Below, in pieces: positions 16,253 to 24,863 of a stretch of 64,000 nucleotides of DNA. Positions within the stretch are counted from its first letter, which is position 1; every line of letters begins with the position of its first letter. This DNA is from Pseudomonadota bacterium. Lineage in GTDB: Bacteria > Myxococcota_A > UBA796 > CAJQPC01. A model generated the notes under the pieces. It was not told where the DNA came from and searched no databases. It saw nothing but the letters and a program-made list of their open reading frames with translations. The stretch spans positions 29,544 to 93,543 of the forward strand of contig JAAESX010000022.1 in the NCBI GenBank assembly GCA_024228935.1, read 5' to 3'. Position numbers and translations under genes: made by a program.

Positions 16253-17910
16253 ATGTTCCTGCTACTCGCCTGTGCCGGCAACCCGGACGCCCCCCAGATA
16301 GCGCTCCCTTTGGGCGGGTGCGATGTGGACGTGGCGCCGAGCGTGGAGACGACCGCTGTTGTCGACCTGCCTGGCGCTCTCCTCGCGAGTGGTCACGGCG
16401 GAATGGTCCAGACGGAGTCCGGCGAGCCGCTCGTCCACCTCACCGCTCTGGACCGGTTCGGGGAGTACGCGTGGGGTCGTGGGGTGGGTGGCATCTTCCG
16501 GTTCGGGGCCGCGGGCGGAATCACGGCGTACTCCGCCTTGCCGTTCGAGTCGGGGATGGGCGCGGGCCTGGACTCGGAGACCGTGGCGGCCTGGGCGTTC
16601 GGCCACGCCTTCGTCTTCGCGTTGGACGGCGACCAGATCGTCGAGATCGCCCGAGCTGGCCGCGCGGAGCCCAGCGCCATGGGCGGCCTGGGCGACGTGC
16701 TGGTCTTCGGCTCGGCGGACGGCGTGGTCGAGCGGGCCATGCTGGTCGAGTCGGAGATCCAGGTCGACGAGTTCGTGGACCTGGGTGCGGCGGTGACCTT
16801 CCTCCGGGTTGAGCCCGACGCGATCTATGCCGGCGCCGGTGGAGCGCTCCACGTCCTCGACCTGGACACGCTGGCCGTCGAGCGCAGCCTTGCGCTGCCC
16901 GCTCCTGCGCGCGACGTGCGCCCCATCGGCGACGATGTCGTGGTGTCGCTCGGCTCTCAGGGGGTCGAGCGGCTGGACGCGGCCGGCGCTGTCGTCTGGG
17001 CGGCGGACGTCGGTGGCACGGCGCTGGGCCTGGATCTGACCGACGACGCGGTCTGGGTCGCCGCGTTCGAGGGCGTCGAGCAGCTCGACCTCGACACCGG
17101 CGCGCTCCTGGGCCGAACCCGGACCGATGAGTTCAGCTACGACGTCGCGGCCTGGGACGACCAGGCGATCGTCGCGGCGTTCTCCGATCTGCACGTCGTG
17201 TCCCGGGTCGCCACGTCCGAGCAGCCGCGGGGTGCGTTGGAGCTCGACGTGGTCGCGGTCAGCGAAGACGCCACGCGATGGCCCCGCCTGACGAACGACG
17301 GGGACGCCGCGCTGACCCTCGTGGGCGGCGAGGGTGTTGTCGGTGAACAGGTCGTGCTGGAGCCCGGCGCCCAGATCGAGGTCGAGCTGACCGACGAGGC
17401 GCTGGCTGGCGGGCGCGCGTGTCTCGCGACCGACGACCCGGCTCTGGGACGCGTCGACGTGACGGTCCGCCTGGCCTCGACCGACGAGTCGCTGGCGGCG
17501 CTGGGCGCCCAGGCCATCGACTTCGAGCTGCCGGCGATCGACGGCTCGACCTACCGCCTCTCTGATGCGGAAGGGCCGGTCATCATCGCGTTCTTCAACA
17601 GCTACTGCCCGGTGTGCCCGTCGAGCTCATCGACCTGCAGGAGAACGTCCTGCGTGACCACCCGGAGGCTCAGCTCTGGGCCATCACCAGCGAGGATTCG
17701 GCCGAAGAGGCCGCTGCCGCTGCGGCCTCTTGGGGCCTGACCGTCCCGGTCCTCATCGACGAGTCTGGCCTCGTCCATGCGGACTACGCGATCCAGGCCG
17801 CGTTCGAGCAGGTCCTGTTCCCGCAGGAGTGGGTCGTCGACGCGAGCGGAACCATCGTGTACGCCAGCAACGTCTATGACCCAGACGCGTTGGGCGCCGT
17901 CCTCGACTAA
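16253..17910 (+). pseudogene. Beta-propeller/redoxin lipoprotein, broken by one frameshift
   Basis: The first frame encodes a lipoprotein signal (MFLLLACAG, lipobox Cys7), about 370 residues of repeated short beta blades resembling a beta-propeller, an Ig-like segment, and then a redoxin domain beginning IDFELPAIDGSTYRL with FFNSYCPVC (Cys452 and Cys455). Immediately after CPVC, at about 17617, the frame is lost; the redoxin continues one base out of frame from 17617 to 17910 (PVELIDLQENV to LGAVLD). One extra C in the CCC run would restore a 552-residue protein matching its convergent paralogue at 17907-19559. Either a sequencing/assembly indel or a recent mutation explains it, since downstream coding is intact. 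Start 16253 is chosen for the lipobox. Confidence 0.8.
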
Positions 17911-19559
17911 TCGGCCAGCGCTGCCGTGAGCGCGGCGTCCTCGCGGTCCGGATCCAGGTTGTCGCCGGCGTAGACCAGACGGCCCTCGCGGTCGATGATG
18001 AAGTGCCGCGGGTTCCGCGCGAACGCGTCCTCGGGCTCGGCCATGAAGTAGGCCTGGTGCACGCTCCCGTCCCCGTCGAGAAGCACCGTGGTGTCGATGT
18101 CGTGCTCCTCGGCCCAGCCGCGGGCACCGCTCTCGTCGAACCCGGACCAGACCCACACGCGCGTGAGCCCCTCGGTCTCGTCCCACACCTTCTGCATTCT
18201 CTGTTCGCTGACACCGACCTCGGTGGCACAGACAGGTCAGCCGGCTTCGTAGGTCGCCAGCCAGACGACCTCGCCGCGCTGGCCCGAGAGCTCCCACAGG
18301 TTGCCGTCGAGATCCTGCTCGGAGATCTCGGGGGCCTCCTCGCCCAGGACCTGGCCGTTCTGGCTGCCGACCTCGAGCGAGACCATGGCCTCGTCCGGGT
18401 CGTCGGTCACGAGCTCGATGGTGGGCTCGCTCCAGTCCTCGGGCACGGTAAGGCTGCGTCGCTCGCCCGGCGGGATCCGTCCCGTCAGGAGCTCATGCTC
18501 GACGAACAACGGCTCACGGCCGTCGTTGACCACGGACACCACCGAGCCGGCGAACGTGGCGGTCGGGCTGATGCGGACCTCAGGCGAGCGCACGTCCTGG
18601 ACCCGAGCGCCGAACGGCTGGTTCCAGTCGGCGACCCACACCCGGTCCTCGTCGGCGACCACGGCCATCGCGGCGCTCGGCGAGCTCTGGACGCCCACGA
18701 GCTCGATGGCAGCGGGGTCTCGAACATCCAGGTACAGGAGCTCGGTCCAGGCGGCGACCCACAGGCCGTCGTCCCCGTCCCACGAGGTCGCTCGAACCGA
18801 TGCGTGTCCGGACCAGGAACCCAGAAGCGTGAGGTCGTCCGGGTCGAGCAGGACGGCGCCCTCGGACCCGCAGCTGGCGACGAGCGCCTTTCCGAGCGCC
18901 AGATCCCGGCACCACCCGCCGAGCGCCACCTCGTGGGTCTTCTCCCCGTCGAGCCAGCGAGCGACCCCGTCCGGGCCCGCCGTGTAGATGACGTCGTCGG
19001 CCAGGGCGACCCCGTTCCAGCCACCCGCCAGCTGGTCGAGTACGGTCTCCCCGTCGGGCCCGAGCACCAGCGCGCCACCGTCGGCGGCCAGGACGATGCG
19101 GTCGGCGTCGCACGCCAGGTCGCCCCGCGCATCCATCTGTCGGGTCGTGACCTTCATCGGATCGAGCTCGATCACGACCAGGTTCCGGTTCCGGTCGGTC
19201 CCCCAGATGCGCTCGCCCGTCGAGCAGACGTACTGGACGTGATGCTGGTCGGCCTGGTCGGCCTGGACGGGCGCGTCGGGGTTCGAGATGTCCACCGTCC
19301 AGATGCCGCCCGTGCCGCGCTGATGCTGGCCGGCGAGGATCAGCAGATCCCCCAGTCGGGTGGCGTCCGTCAGCTCCATGCCGAGCGTGTCGACGGGGAG
19401 CGCGCCCAGGTCCTCGATGGGGTCGTCCCAGCTGCCGAACGTGTACGGCCCGGTGTCGAGCCAGTCGATGGGCGGGCTGTCCTGGGAGTCGACAGCCTCG
19501 TCCGGGATGATGTGCGGTGGCGTCGGGAGACAGGCCAGCAGGTACAGGGCCAGGAACAT
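17907..19559 (-). CDS. Selenoprotein: beta-propeller/redoxin lipoprotein with UPVC redox motif
   Basis: A 550-residue lipoprotein if the in-frame TGA at 18239-18237 is read as selenocysteine (codon 441). Residues 1-10 are MFLALYLLAC (lipobox Cys10), followed by a Pro/Asp linker, about 330 residues of propeller-like blades (GWNGVALADDVIYT, DDGLWVAAW), an Ig-like strand region, and a redoxin domain: ISEQDLDGNLWELS, VVWLATYEAG-Sec-PVC, then ATEVGVSEQRMQKVWDE, TVLLDGDGSVHQAYFM and PRHFIIDREGRLVYAG. Sec441 aligns with the first Cys of CPVC in the plus-strand paralogue. A SECIS-like hairpin follows the TGA, and tRNA-Sec is at 59845-59944. The ATG overlaps the stop of the sugar dehydrogenase gene (TGATG). 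A periplasmic thiol or peroxide redox role is inferred. Confidence 0.88.
18201..18239 (-). promoter_or_regulatory. Selenocysteine UGA codon with bacterial SECIS-like hairpin
   Basis: Reading the minus strand, the TGA (18239-18237) is followed after 16 nt by the loop AGGT (18220-18217), closed by the perfect stem CACCG/CGGTG. Below it are two further pairs (TG/CA) across one mismatch and a 4-bp stem CTGT/ACAG (18235-18232 with 18204-18201). The Escherichia coli fdhF SECIS has an AGGUCU loop 17 nt after its UGA. The element lies inside the coding sequence, as bacterial SECIS elements do. Confidence 0.78.
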
Positions 19560-20803
19560 CAGCTCCCGGATGCCTGGACCCGGTAGATGGTTCCACTTCC
19601 GAAGTCGGCGACGTACACCCGCCCCAGCGTGTCGCGACCGAAGGTGCTCGGCAGGATTGGCCAGCGTCCCAGTGTGCGCGGGGTCGGAGCGCCGGTCTGT
19701 GGCAGGTCGATCGCCCAGAGTCGTCCGGTCACGAAGTCGCCGAAGATGTAGAGACCGTTCAGCTTTTCTTCGCCCGAGGTGTCGACGTACCCGCCGGTGA
19801 TCGAGTTCCCCTCGTCGCGCCCGTACTCGTAGATCGGGTCGATCAGATCGTCGGGCCCCGGGCAGGAGCCTTCGGGCGGGAAGCAGTGGAAGCCCTCGCG
19901 GACGTTCCAGCCCATGTTGCCGCCAGCCGGGACGATCGAGATCTCCTCCCACAGGTCCTGGCCGACGTCCGCCATGACGAGCCGGCCATCGGGGGAGAAC
20001 GAGTATCGCCACGGGTTGCGCAGGCCGTACGCCCAGATCTCGGGTCGGGTGTCCGGGTCCGACAGGAACGGGTTGTCCGCGGGGATGGAGTAGGGGAGGT
20101 TGCCCGTCGGGTGGTCCACGTCGACCCGCAGCATGGCGCCGAGCCAGCTCGTGCGGTCCTGGCCGGACCCCTTGGGATCGTTGCGCAGGCCTCCGTCTCC
20201 CCAGCCGATGTAGAGCATGCCGTCCGGCCCGAACTGGAGCTGCCCCGCGTCGTGGTTCGCGTAGGGCTGCACAAGCGACAGGATGCGCCGCGACGCGCTG
20301 ACCTGTCCGCGCATGTCGGCCGCCGAGCTGGTCCACTCCTCGACGACGGACACGTCCTCGCCGCCCTCGTCGATGACGTAGTTCAGGTAGAAGAGCCCGT
20401 TGTCCTCGAAGGCGGGATGCAGGACGAGGCCGAGCAGGCCCTCCTCGCTGGCGATCTTGACGGGGATCTCGGTCACCACGCCCGAGCTCTCGTCCGTGGT
20501 CGAGAACCACCTCAGCTTTCCCTTCTTCTCGAGCACGAGCATGGTCGAGCCGTCCGGGGTGAACTGGACGTCGGTCGGCTGGATGGTCCCCGTTGCGACG
20601 GGCAACAGGTCCACCGCAACGTGCTCGCGGGCGATGTCGTTGCCCGTGATCGTCGCCTCGAGAGGGCCCGCTGCGGCGGAGTACGCCATCGGCAGGAGCT
20701 CGACGACCTTCTTGGCCACGGGCTCTCGCGCCATCCACAGGCCGCCTCCAGCGAGGGCGAGGCTGGCGAGACCGGCAAGGGCGATGCGGACGGGTCGGTT
20801 CAT
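19559..20803 (-). CDS. PQQ-dependent sugar dehydrogenase-like beta-propeller protein
   Basis: A 414-residue protein with an N-terminal signal or anchor (residues 6-24, RIALAGLASLALAGGGLWMA). The rest is a six-bladed soluble glucose/sorbosone dehydrogenase fold: PTDVQFTPDGSTMLVLEKKGKLRW, EEGLLGLVLHPAF, HDAGQLQFGPDGMLYIGWGDGG, EIWAYGLRNPWRYSFSP and WEEISIV. These are the conserved family blocks, with the His in NHDAG being the usual catalytic base. The family oxidises sugars with PQQ in the periplasm; substrate unknown. Its stop overlaps the start of the selenoprotein gene, so the two are probably co-expressed and could pass electrons or share a compartment. Confidence 0.85.
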   Translation of the reverse strand: MNRPVRIALAGLASLALAGGGLWMAREPVAKKVVELLPMAYSAAAGPLEATITGNDIAREHVAVDLLPVATGTIQPTDVQFTPDGSTMLVLEKKGKLRWFSTTDESSGVVTEIPVKIASEEGLLGLVLHPAFEDNGLFYLNYVIDEGGEDVSVVEEWTSSAADMRGQVSASRRILSLVQPYANHDAGQLQFGPDGMLYIGWGDGGLRNDPKGSGQDRTSWLGAMLRVDVDHPTGNLPYSIPADNPFLSDPDTRPEIWAYGLRNPWRYSFSPDGRLVMADVGQDLWEEISIVPAGGNMGWNVREGFHCFPPEGSCPGPDDLIDPIYEYGRDEGNSITGGYVDTSGEEKLNGLYIFGDFVTGRLWAIDLPQTGAPTPRTLGRWPILPSTFGRDTLGRVYVADFGSGTIYRVQASGS

Positions 20804-20824
20804 GGGGTCACGTTAACGGTCGGG

Positions 20825-21793
20825 ATGAAGCTGGCGATCGTCTGCTCCTCTCACGGCTTCGGGCACCTGACCCGACAGCTCGCCGTCGCCGAGGTTCTCC
20901 GCGATCTCGGCGTGGACCCGACGATCTTCACCATCGCTCCTCGTCAGATCGTCGAGGCCACTCTCCCCGAGGCCCGGATCGAGCCTTGGCGCGTGGACGT
21001 GGGCATCGTCCAGCGGGACAGCCTGACCGAGGACCTGCCGGCGACGCTCGAGCGGTTGGACGTCGTTTGCTCGCCCACGGCGATCGGTCGCCTGGCTCGC
21101 CGCCTCGAAGGCTTCGACCGGGTGGTGGTCGACACGGCCCCAGCGGCGCTCGAGGCCTGCCGGATTGCCGGCGTCGAGGCGCTCGCCGTGGGCAACTTCG
21201 AGTGGGCCTGGCTGTACTCGAAGTACCCGGCGCTCCGGGGTTGGGGCGAGCGCTTCAGGGCCTGGCAGGAGCCCCATGTCGGCCTCGAGCTGAGCCCGGG
21301 ACCGGGCCTGTTCTCTTTCAAGGAAGTCGAACAGTTCTGGCTTGTTGCGCGTGTCAGGCCTCCTCACCGGGTGGCCGAGCGTGCGGTGCTGGTGAGCTTC
21401 GGGGGGTTCGGCCTGGACGTCTCGTCGATGCTGCCCGCGCTGCCGGACGTCACCTGGATCACGGCGCCGCCGATGGACGCGCTGGACCGTCCGGACTGCG
21501 TGCATGTCAGCGATGTGCCGTACCCGGCGCTGGTCGCTGGAGCGGACCTGGTCCTGACGAAGCCCGGCTACGGAATCCTGGCGGAGTGTTCGGCGGTGGG
21601 CGTGCCCATCGCGTGGCTGGACCGAGGCGCGTTTCCCGAGGCGGCGGCGCTTGTCGAGCGTCTCCAGGGCCGCGGTGATCTCCAGGCCGATCCTGCGGAC
21701 CTCAGGCCCGCCATCCTGCAGCTCGTCGGGCGACGTCGAGACCCGGTCCCGCTCGACACGCGTCGACTCGCTGAGCGCCTGCTTTCTGCGTGA
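20825..21793 (+). CDS. Glycosyltransferase of the MurG/GT28-like (GT-B) type
   Basis: A 322-residue protein. It starts MKLAIVCSSHGFGHLTRQLAVAE, the HGxGHxxR loop typical of UDP-sugar glycosyltransferases and of the N-terminal part of L-arabinokinase-like proteins. The C-terminal lobe has VLVSFGGFG, DVPYPALVAGADLVLTKPGYGILAE (donor-binding KPGYG) and a late P-IAW segment. It probably transfers a sugar from a nucleotide donor in the cytoplasm; acceptor unknown. The gene starts 21 bases from the divergent sugar dehydrogenase gene and precedes a group of glycan genes, from which it is separated by 144 bases. Confidence 0.8.
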   Translation: MKLAIVCSSHGFGHLTRQLAVAEVLRDLGVDPTIFTIAPRQIVEATLPEARIEPWRVDVGIVQRDSLTEDLPATLERLDVVCSPTAIGRLARRLEGFDRVVVDTAPAALEACRIAGVEALAVGNFEWAWLYSKYPALRGWGERFRAWQEPHVGLELSPGPGLFSFKEVEQFWLVARVRPPHRVAERAVLVSFGGFGLDVSSMLPALPDVTWITAPPMDALDRPDCVHVSDVPYPALVAGADLVLTKPGYGILAECSAVGVPIAWLDRGAFPEAAALVERLQGRGDLQADPADLRPAILQLVGRRRDPVPLDTRRLAERLLSA

Positions 21794-21901
21794 CGGACGG
21801 GTGATACCGACGTGAATCCACGCGGTCATGTCCTTCGGCTAGGGTGATGCCCACGCGGTGGCTCGATATGGGCCTCGCCAGCACCACTATTTCCTCACCC
21901 C

Positions 21902-21925
21902 CTCGTTCCCCCTGAGGGGGACGAG
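21902..21925. promoter_or_regulatory. Strong hairpin in the leader of the glycan operon
   Basis: CTCGT and CCCCC (one T bulged) pair with GGGGG and ACGAG around the triloop TGA, giving ten GC-rich pairs. It ends 12 nt before the start codon of the epimerase gene, just ahead of its GGAG ribosome site. There is no T-run, so a leader regulatory hairpin or mRNA stabiliser is more likely than a classic terminator, although it could also end transcription from 20825-21793. Confidence 0.45.
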
Positions 21926-21937
21926 CTCGGAGAACGG

Positions 21938-23005
21938 ATGTCCGCTCACCTCGAAGCCTACAAGGGCAAGACGGTCCTCATCACCGGCGGCGCCGGCGCC
22001 ATCGGCAGCAACCTGACCCGCGCCCTGTCGAAGCACGCCGAGCGCGTGTTCGTCATCGACAACCTCGTGGCCTCGGCTCGCTGGAACGTCCCGTCGCTCC
22101 CGAACGTCCACTTCGTCGAGGGCGACATCCTGGACGAGGTCAAGATCAAGCGGGTCTTCCTCGAGAAGCCGCAGATCGTCTTCCACCTGGCTGCGTTCTT
22201 CGCGAACCAGAACTCGGTCGACCACCCGGAGAACGACCTGATGGTCAACGGGATGGGGACCCTGAAGCTGATGGAGTATGGCGTCCTCACCGGCCTGGAT
22301 CGGTTCGTCTACGCCTCCTCGGGCTGCAGCATCTACGGCTCCTCGGCGCCGCTGCCGCTGAAGGAGGACTTCATGTCGATGCACCTGACGACGCCGTACC
22401 AGATCACCAAGATGCTGGGCGAGCTCTACGGGAACTTCTTCCACCACCACTTCGGGCTGCCCGTCGTGAAGGCCCGCTTCTTCAACAGCTACGGCCCCGG
22501 TGAGATCCCCGGTCAGTACCGGAACGTCATCCCGAACTTCATCTACTGGGCGATGAAGGGTCTGCCGCTGCCGCTGACCGGTACCGGCGAGGAGACCCGC
22601 GACTTCACGTACGTGGACGACATCGTCGACGGCCTGCTCCGCCTCGGCACGAACGACGCGGCCATCGGCGAGGAGTACAACCTGGCCAGCGGTCGTGAGA
22701 CGACGATCAAGGACCTGGCCGACATGGTCAACGAGGCCACCGGCAACGCCGCGGGCATCAAGTGGGCCAACGTCCGCAAGTGGGACACCAAGAAGCGGCT
22801 CCGGGCCAGCGTCGACAAGGCGCGGGATGCGGTCGGGTACGACCCGAACACCGACTTCAAGTGGGGTCTCTACCAGACCATCGAGTGGATGAAGGAGCAC
22901 TGGGACGAGATCGAGGCCTACAACGGCTTCGGCCCCGGCGCCTCGTCCGCCGTCCGCGACATGACGGTCAAGGACGAGACCAAGAACGACCTCAAGGTCT
23001 CTTAG
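21938..23005 (+). CDS. NAD-dependent nucleotide-sugar epimerase/dehydratase
   Basis: A 355-residue extended SDR. The NAD-binding motif is TGGAGAIGSN (residues 16-25), the catalytic triad region includes YASSGCSIYG and YQITK (Tyr/Lys near 163/167), then RFFNSYGPGE and DFTYVDDIVDGL. These are hallmarks of UDP-glucose 4-epimerase and dTDP-glucose 4,6-dehydratase-like enzymes; which one cannot be decided. It supplies a nucleotide sugar for the following glycosyltransferases. It is the first gene of a three-gene operon, has GGAG just upstream of ATG, and shares its last base with the next start. Confidence 0.88.
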   Translation: MSAHLEAYKGKTVLITGGAGAIGSNLTRALSKHAERVFVIDNLVASARWNVPSLPNVHFVEGDILDEVKIKRVFLEKPQIVFHLAAFFANQNSVDHPENDLMVNGMGTLKLMEYGVLTGLDRFVYASSGCSIYGSSAPLPLKEDFMSMHLTTPYQITKMLGELYGNFFHHHFGLPVVKARFFNSYGPGEIPGQYRNVIPNFIYWAMKGLPLPLTGTGEETRDFTYVDDIVDGLLRLGTNDAAIGEEYNLASGRETTIKDLADMVNEATGNAAGIKWANVRKWDTKKRLRASVDKARDAVGYDPNTDFKWGLYQTIEWMKEHWDEIEAYNGFGPGASSAVRDMTVKDETKNDLKVS

Positions 23006-23787
23006 TGGTGAAGAGCAACGCTCCCGAGCGGGTGCGCCTCTTCGGCTGCTCGTTCGATGTGGTCGACATGGGCCAGGCGGTCGACCGGGTCGAGGGCTTC
23101 CTCAAGACCGGTGAGATCCACCAGGGCTGTGGCGTGAACGTCGATCAGCTCGTCCTGATGAAGGACCAGCAGATCTTCCGCGACATCGTCGAGCGTTGTG
23201 ACCTGGTCACGGCGGACGGCACGCCTGTCGTGTGGGCCAGCAAGCTGTTCGGCAAGACGCTCCCCGAGCGCGTCGCCGGCATCGACCTCTTCTACGCGCT
23301 CCTGCCTGTCAGCGAGAAGAAGGGGTACAAGATCTACCTCCTCGGCGCGAAGGAAGAGAGCCTGCAGGGGGCCAAGGCCAAGTACCTGAAAGACCACCCG
23401 AACCTGCAGATCGTGGGCGCTCGCAACGGCTACTTCGGCGTCGAGGACGAAGCCGAGATCGCCAAGGACATCCACGACTCCGGCGCCCAGATGCTGTTCA
23501 TCGCCATCTCCTCTCCCAAGAAGGAGGAGTTCGTCGACCGGAACCGCGACATGCTCAAGAACGTCGGCTTCGTGCTGGGCGTGGGCGGCACCTTCGACAT
23601 CGACGCCGGCATGTACAAGCGCGCTCCGAACTGGATGGCCAAGGCGGGCATCGAGTGGACCTACCGCCTGTGGCAGGAGCCCAAGCGGATGTACAAGCGC
23701 TACATCGTCGAGGACTCCAAGTTCCTGGGAATGTTGGCGAAGCAGGCGTACTACGAGCTGTCTGGGAAGTACCCCGAGCAGTCATGA
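23005..23787 (+). CDS. WecG/TagA/CpsF family glycosyltransferase
   Basis: A 260-residue protein. GCGVNVDQLVLMKDQQIF, DLVTADGTPVVWASKLFGK, LPERVAGIDLF, YLLGAKEE and a late SSPKKEEFVDRNRD match the WecG/TagA/CpsF (GT26) family. Members add N-acetylmannosamine or its uronic acid to lipid-linked intermediates of enterobacterial common antigen, teichoic acid or capsule. The start is one of two adjacent GTG codons; 23005 is preferred because AAGG at 22994-22997 is then at good spacing and the codon overlaps the previous TAG. Overlap with the next gene is ATGA. It acts at the cytoplasmic face of the inner membrane. Confidence 0.88.
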   Translation: MVKSNAPERVRLFGCSFDVVDMGQAVDRVEGFLKTGEIHQGCGVNVDQLVLMKDQQIFRDIVERCDLVTADGTPVVWASKLFGKTLPERVAGIDLFYALLPVSEKKGYKIYLLGAKEESLQGAKAKYLKDHPNLQIVGARNGYFGVEDEAEIAKDIHDSGAQMLFIAISSPKKEEFVDRNRDMLKNVGFVLGVGGTFDIDAGMYKRAPNWMAKAGIEWTYRLWQEPKRMYKRYIVEDSKFLGMLAKQAYYELSGKYPEQS

Positions 23788-24863
23788 AGATCATGATGGT
23801 CGGGCCTTCACTGGAGGCCCAGGGCGGCATCGCCACGCTCGCCCGCACGTTCCTCGAGTCCAAGGCCCTGCGCGCCCAAGACGTCCGGTATTTCCCGACG
23901 GTCGGCGAAGGCAGCAAGGCGCGCAAGCTCGCCCAGATGGTGCGAGGCCAGGCCTCGTTCCTCAAGGCGCTGGGCGAGGGCTGGGATCTGGTCCACATCC
24001 ACGTCGCCGATGGCGCCAGCTTCTACCGGAAGATGGTGTACTTCCGCGAGGCTCGGGCCGCCGGTATCCCTGTGGTACTGCACAACAACTTCGCTCATCT
24101 CGACGAGCTGGTGGCCAGGTCGGTGGCGCACGAGTCGCTGGTCCGGGTCTGCTACAGCGACGCCGACCAGGTGCACGCGGTCAGCAACGACATGCGCCGT
24201 CAGTTCGAGGAGTGGACCAAGGGCAAGGCCAACGTCCGGGTGCTCTTCAACCCCGTCCCGGCCAAGGAGTTCCCGTTCGCCGGAGCTCGTGGCCCGAAGG
24301 ACAACCCGATCGTGCTCTTCATGGGTCGAGTGGGGGAGAGGAAGGGCATCTTCGACCTCATCGAGGCCTGGCCCAGCATCGTGCAGGACTGCCCGGTTGC
24401 CCGACTCCGGGTCGGAGGGGACGGCGACCTGGATCGGCTGAACGCCCGCATCGGCGAGCTGGGCATCGGCGAGAGCGTGCAGGTGCTCGGCTGGATCTCC
24501 GGGGACGACCGGCTCCGTGCCTACCGGGACGCGGACATCTACTGCCTGCCGTCCTACGCCGAGGGGCTGCCCATCAGCGTGCTCGAGGCGATGGCGAATG
24601 GGCTCGCGGTGGTCAGCACGACCGCCAACGGAATCCCCGACGCGGTGGTCGAGGGCGAGACCGGCTTCCTGCTCCAGGCCGGAGACCGTCGGGGCACGGC
24701 CGCGCGGCTCGTCGAGCTGCTGAATGACGCGGACCTGCGGGATCGCTTCGGTGTGGCCGCGCGACGCCGGGTGGAGCAGGTCTTCGACGGCGAGATCCTG
24801 GCCGAGCAGATGGTCGCCTACTGGGAGGAGCTCCTGGCCGAGAGGTCGGCCAAGGCCGTCTGA
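23784..24863 (+). CDS. GT4 family glycosyltransferase
   Basis: A 359-residue GT-B enzyme. The N-terminal MKIMMVGPSLEAQGGIATLA is the acceptor-side strand and glycine loop. Donor-lobe motifs are VLFMGRVGERKGIFDLIEAW, VQVLGWISGDDRLRAYRDADIYCLPSYAEGLPISVLEAMANG (the E-x7-E pattern) and GIPDAVVEGETGFLL. It extends a surface glycan by a retaining transfer. The ATG overlaps the WecG-like gene, so epimerase, WecG-like and GT4 genes form one unit. Its last 46 bases overlap the 3' end of the opposite-strand gene. Confidence 0.9.
   Translation: MKIMMVGPSLEAQGGIATLARTFLESKALRAQDVRYFPTVGEGSKARKLAQMVRGQASFLKALGEGWDLVHIHVADGASFYRKMVYFREARAAGIPVVLHNNFAHLDELVARSVAHESLVRVCYSDADQVHAVSNDMRRQFEEWTKGKANVRVLFNPVPAKEFPFAGARGPKDNPIVLFMGRVGERKGIFDLIEAWPSIVQDCPVARLRVGGDGDLDRLNARIGELGIGESVQVLGWISGDDRLRAYRDADIYCLPSYAEGLPISVLEAMANGLAVVSTTANGIPDAVVEGETGFLLQAGDRRGTAARLVELLNDADLRDRFGVAARRRVEQVFDGEILAEQMVAYWEELLAERSAKAV

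Noticed and set aside
17597..17625. Programmed -1 frameshift in the Cys paralogue
   Set aside because: No X-XXY-YYZ slippery heptamer or obvious downstream stimulator; a single-base indel in the C run is simpler.
18201..18260. Two separate genes (17907-18197 and 18237-19559) instead of one selenoprotein
   Set aside because: The TGA keeps the frame, sits at the paralogue's catalytic Cys, is followed by a SECIS-like hairpin, and the downstream ATG at 18197 would start in mid-domain without a ribosome site.
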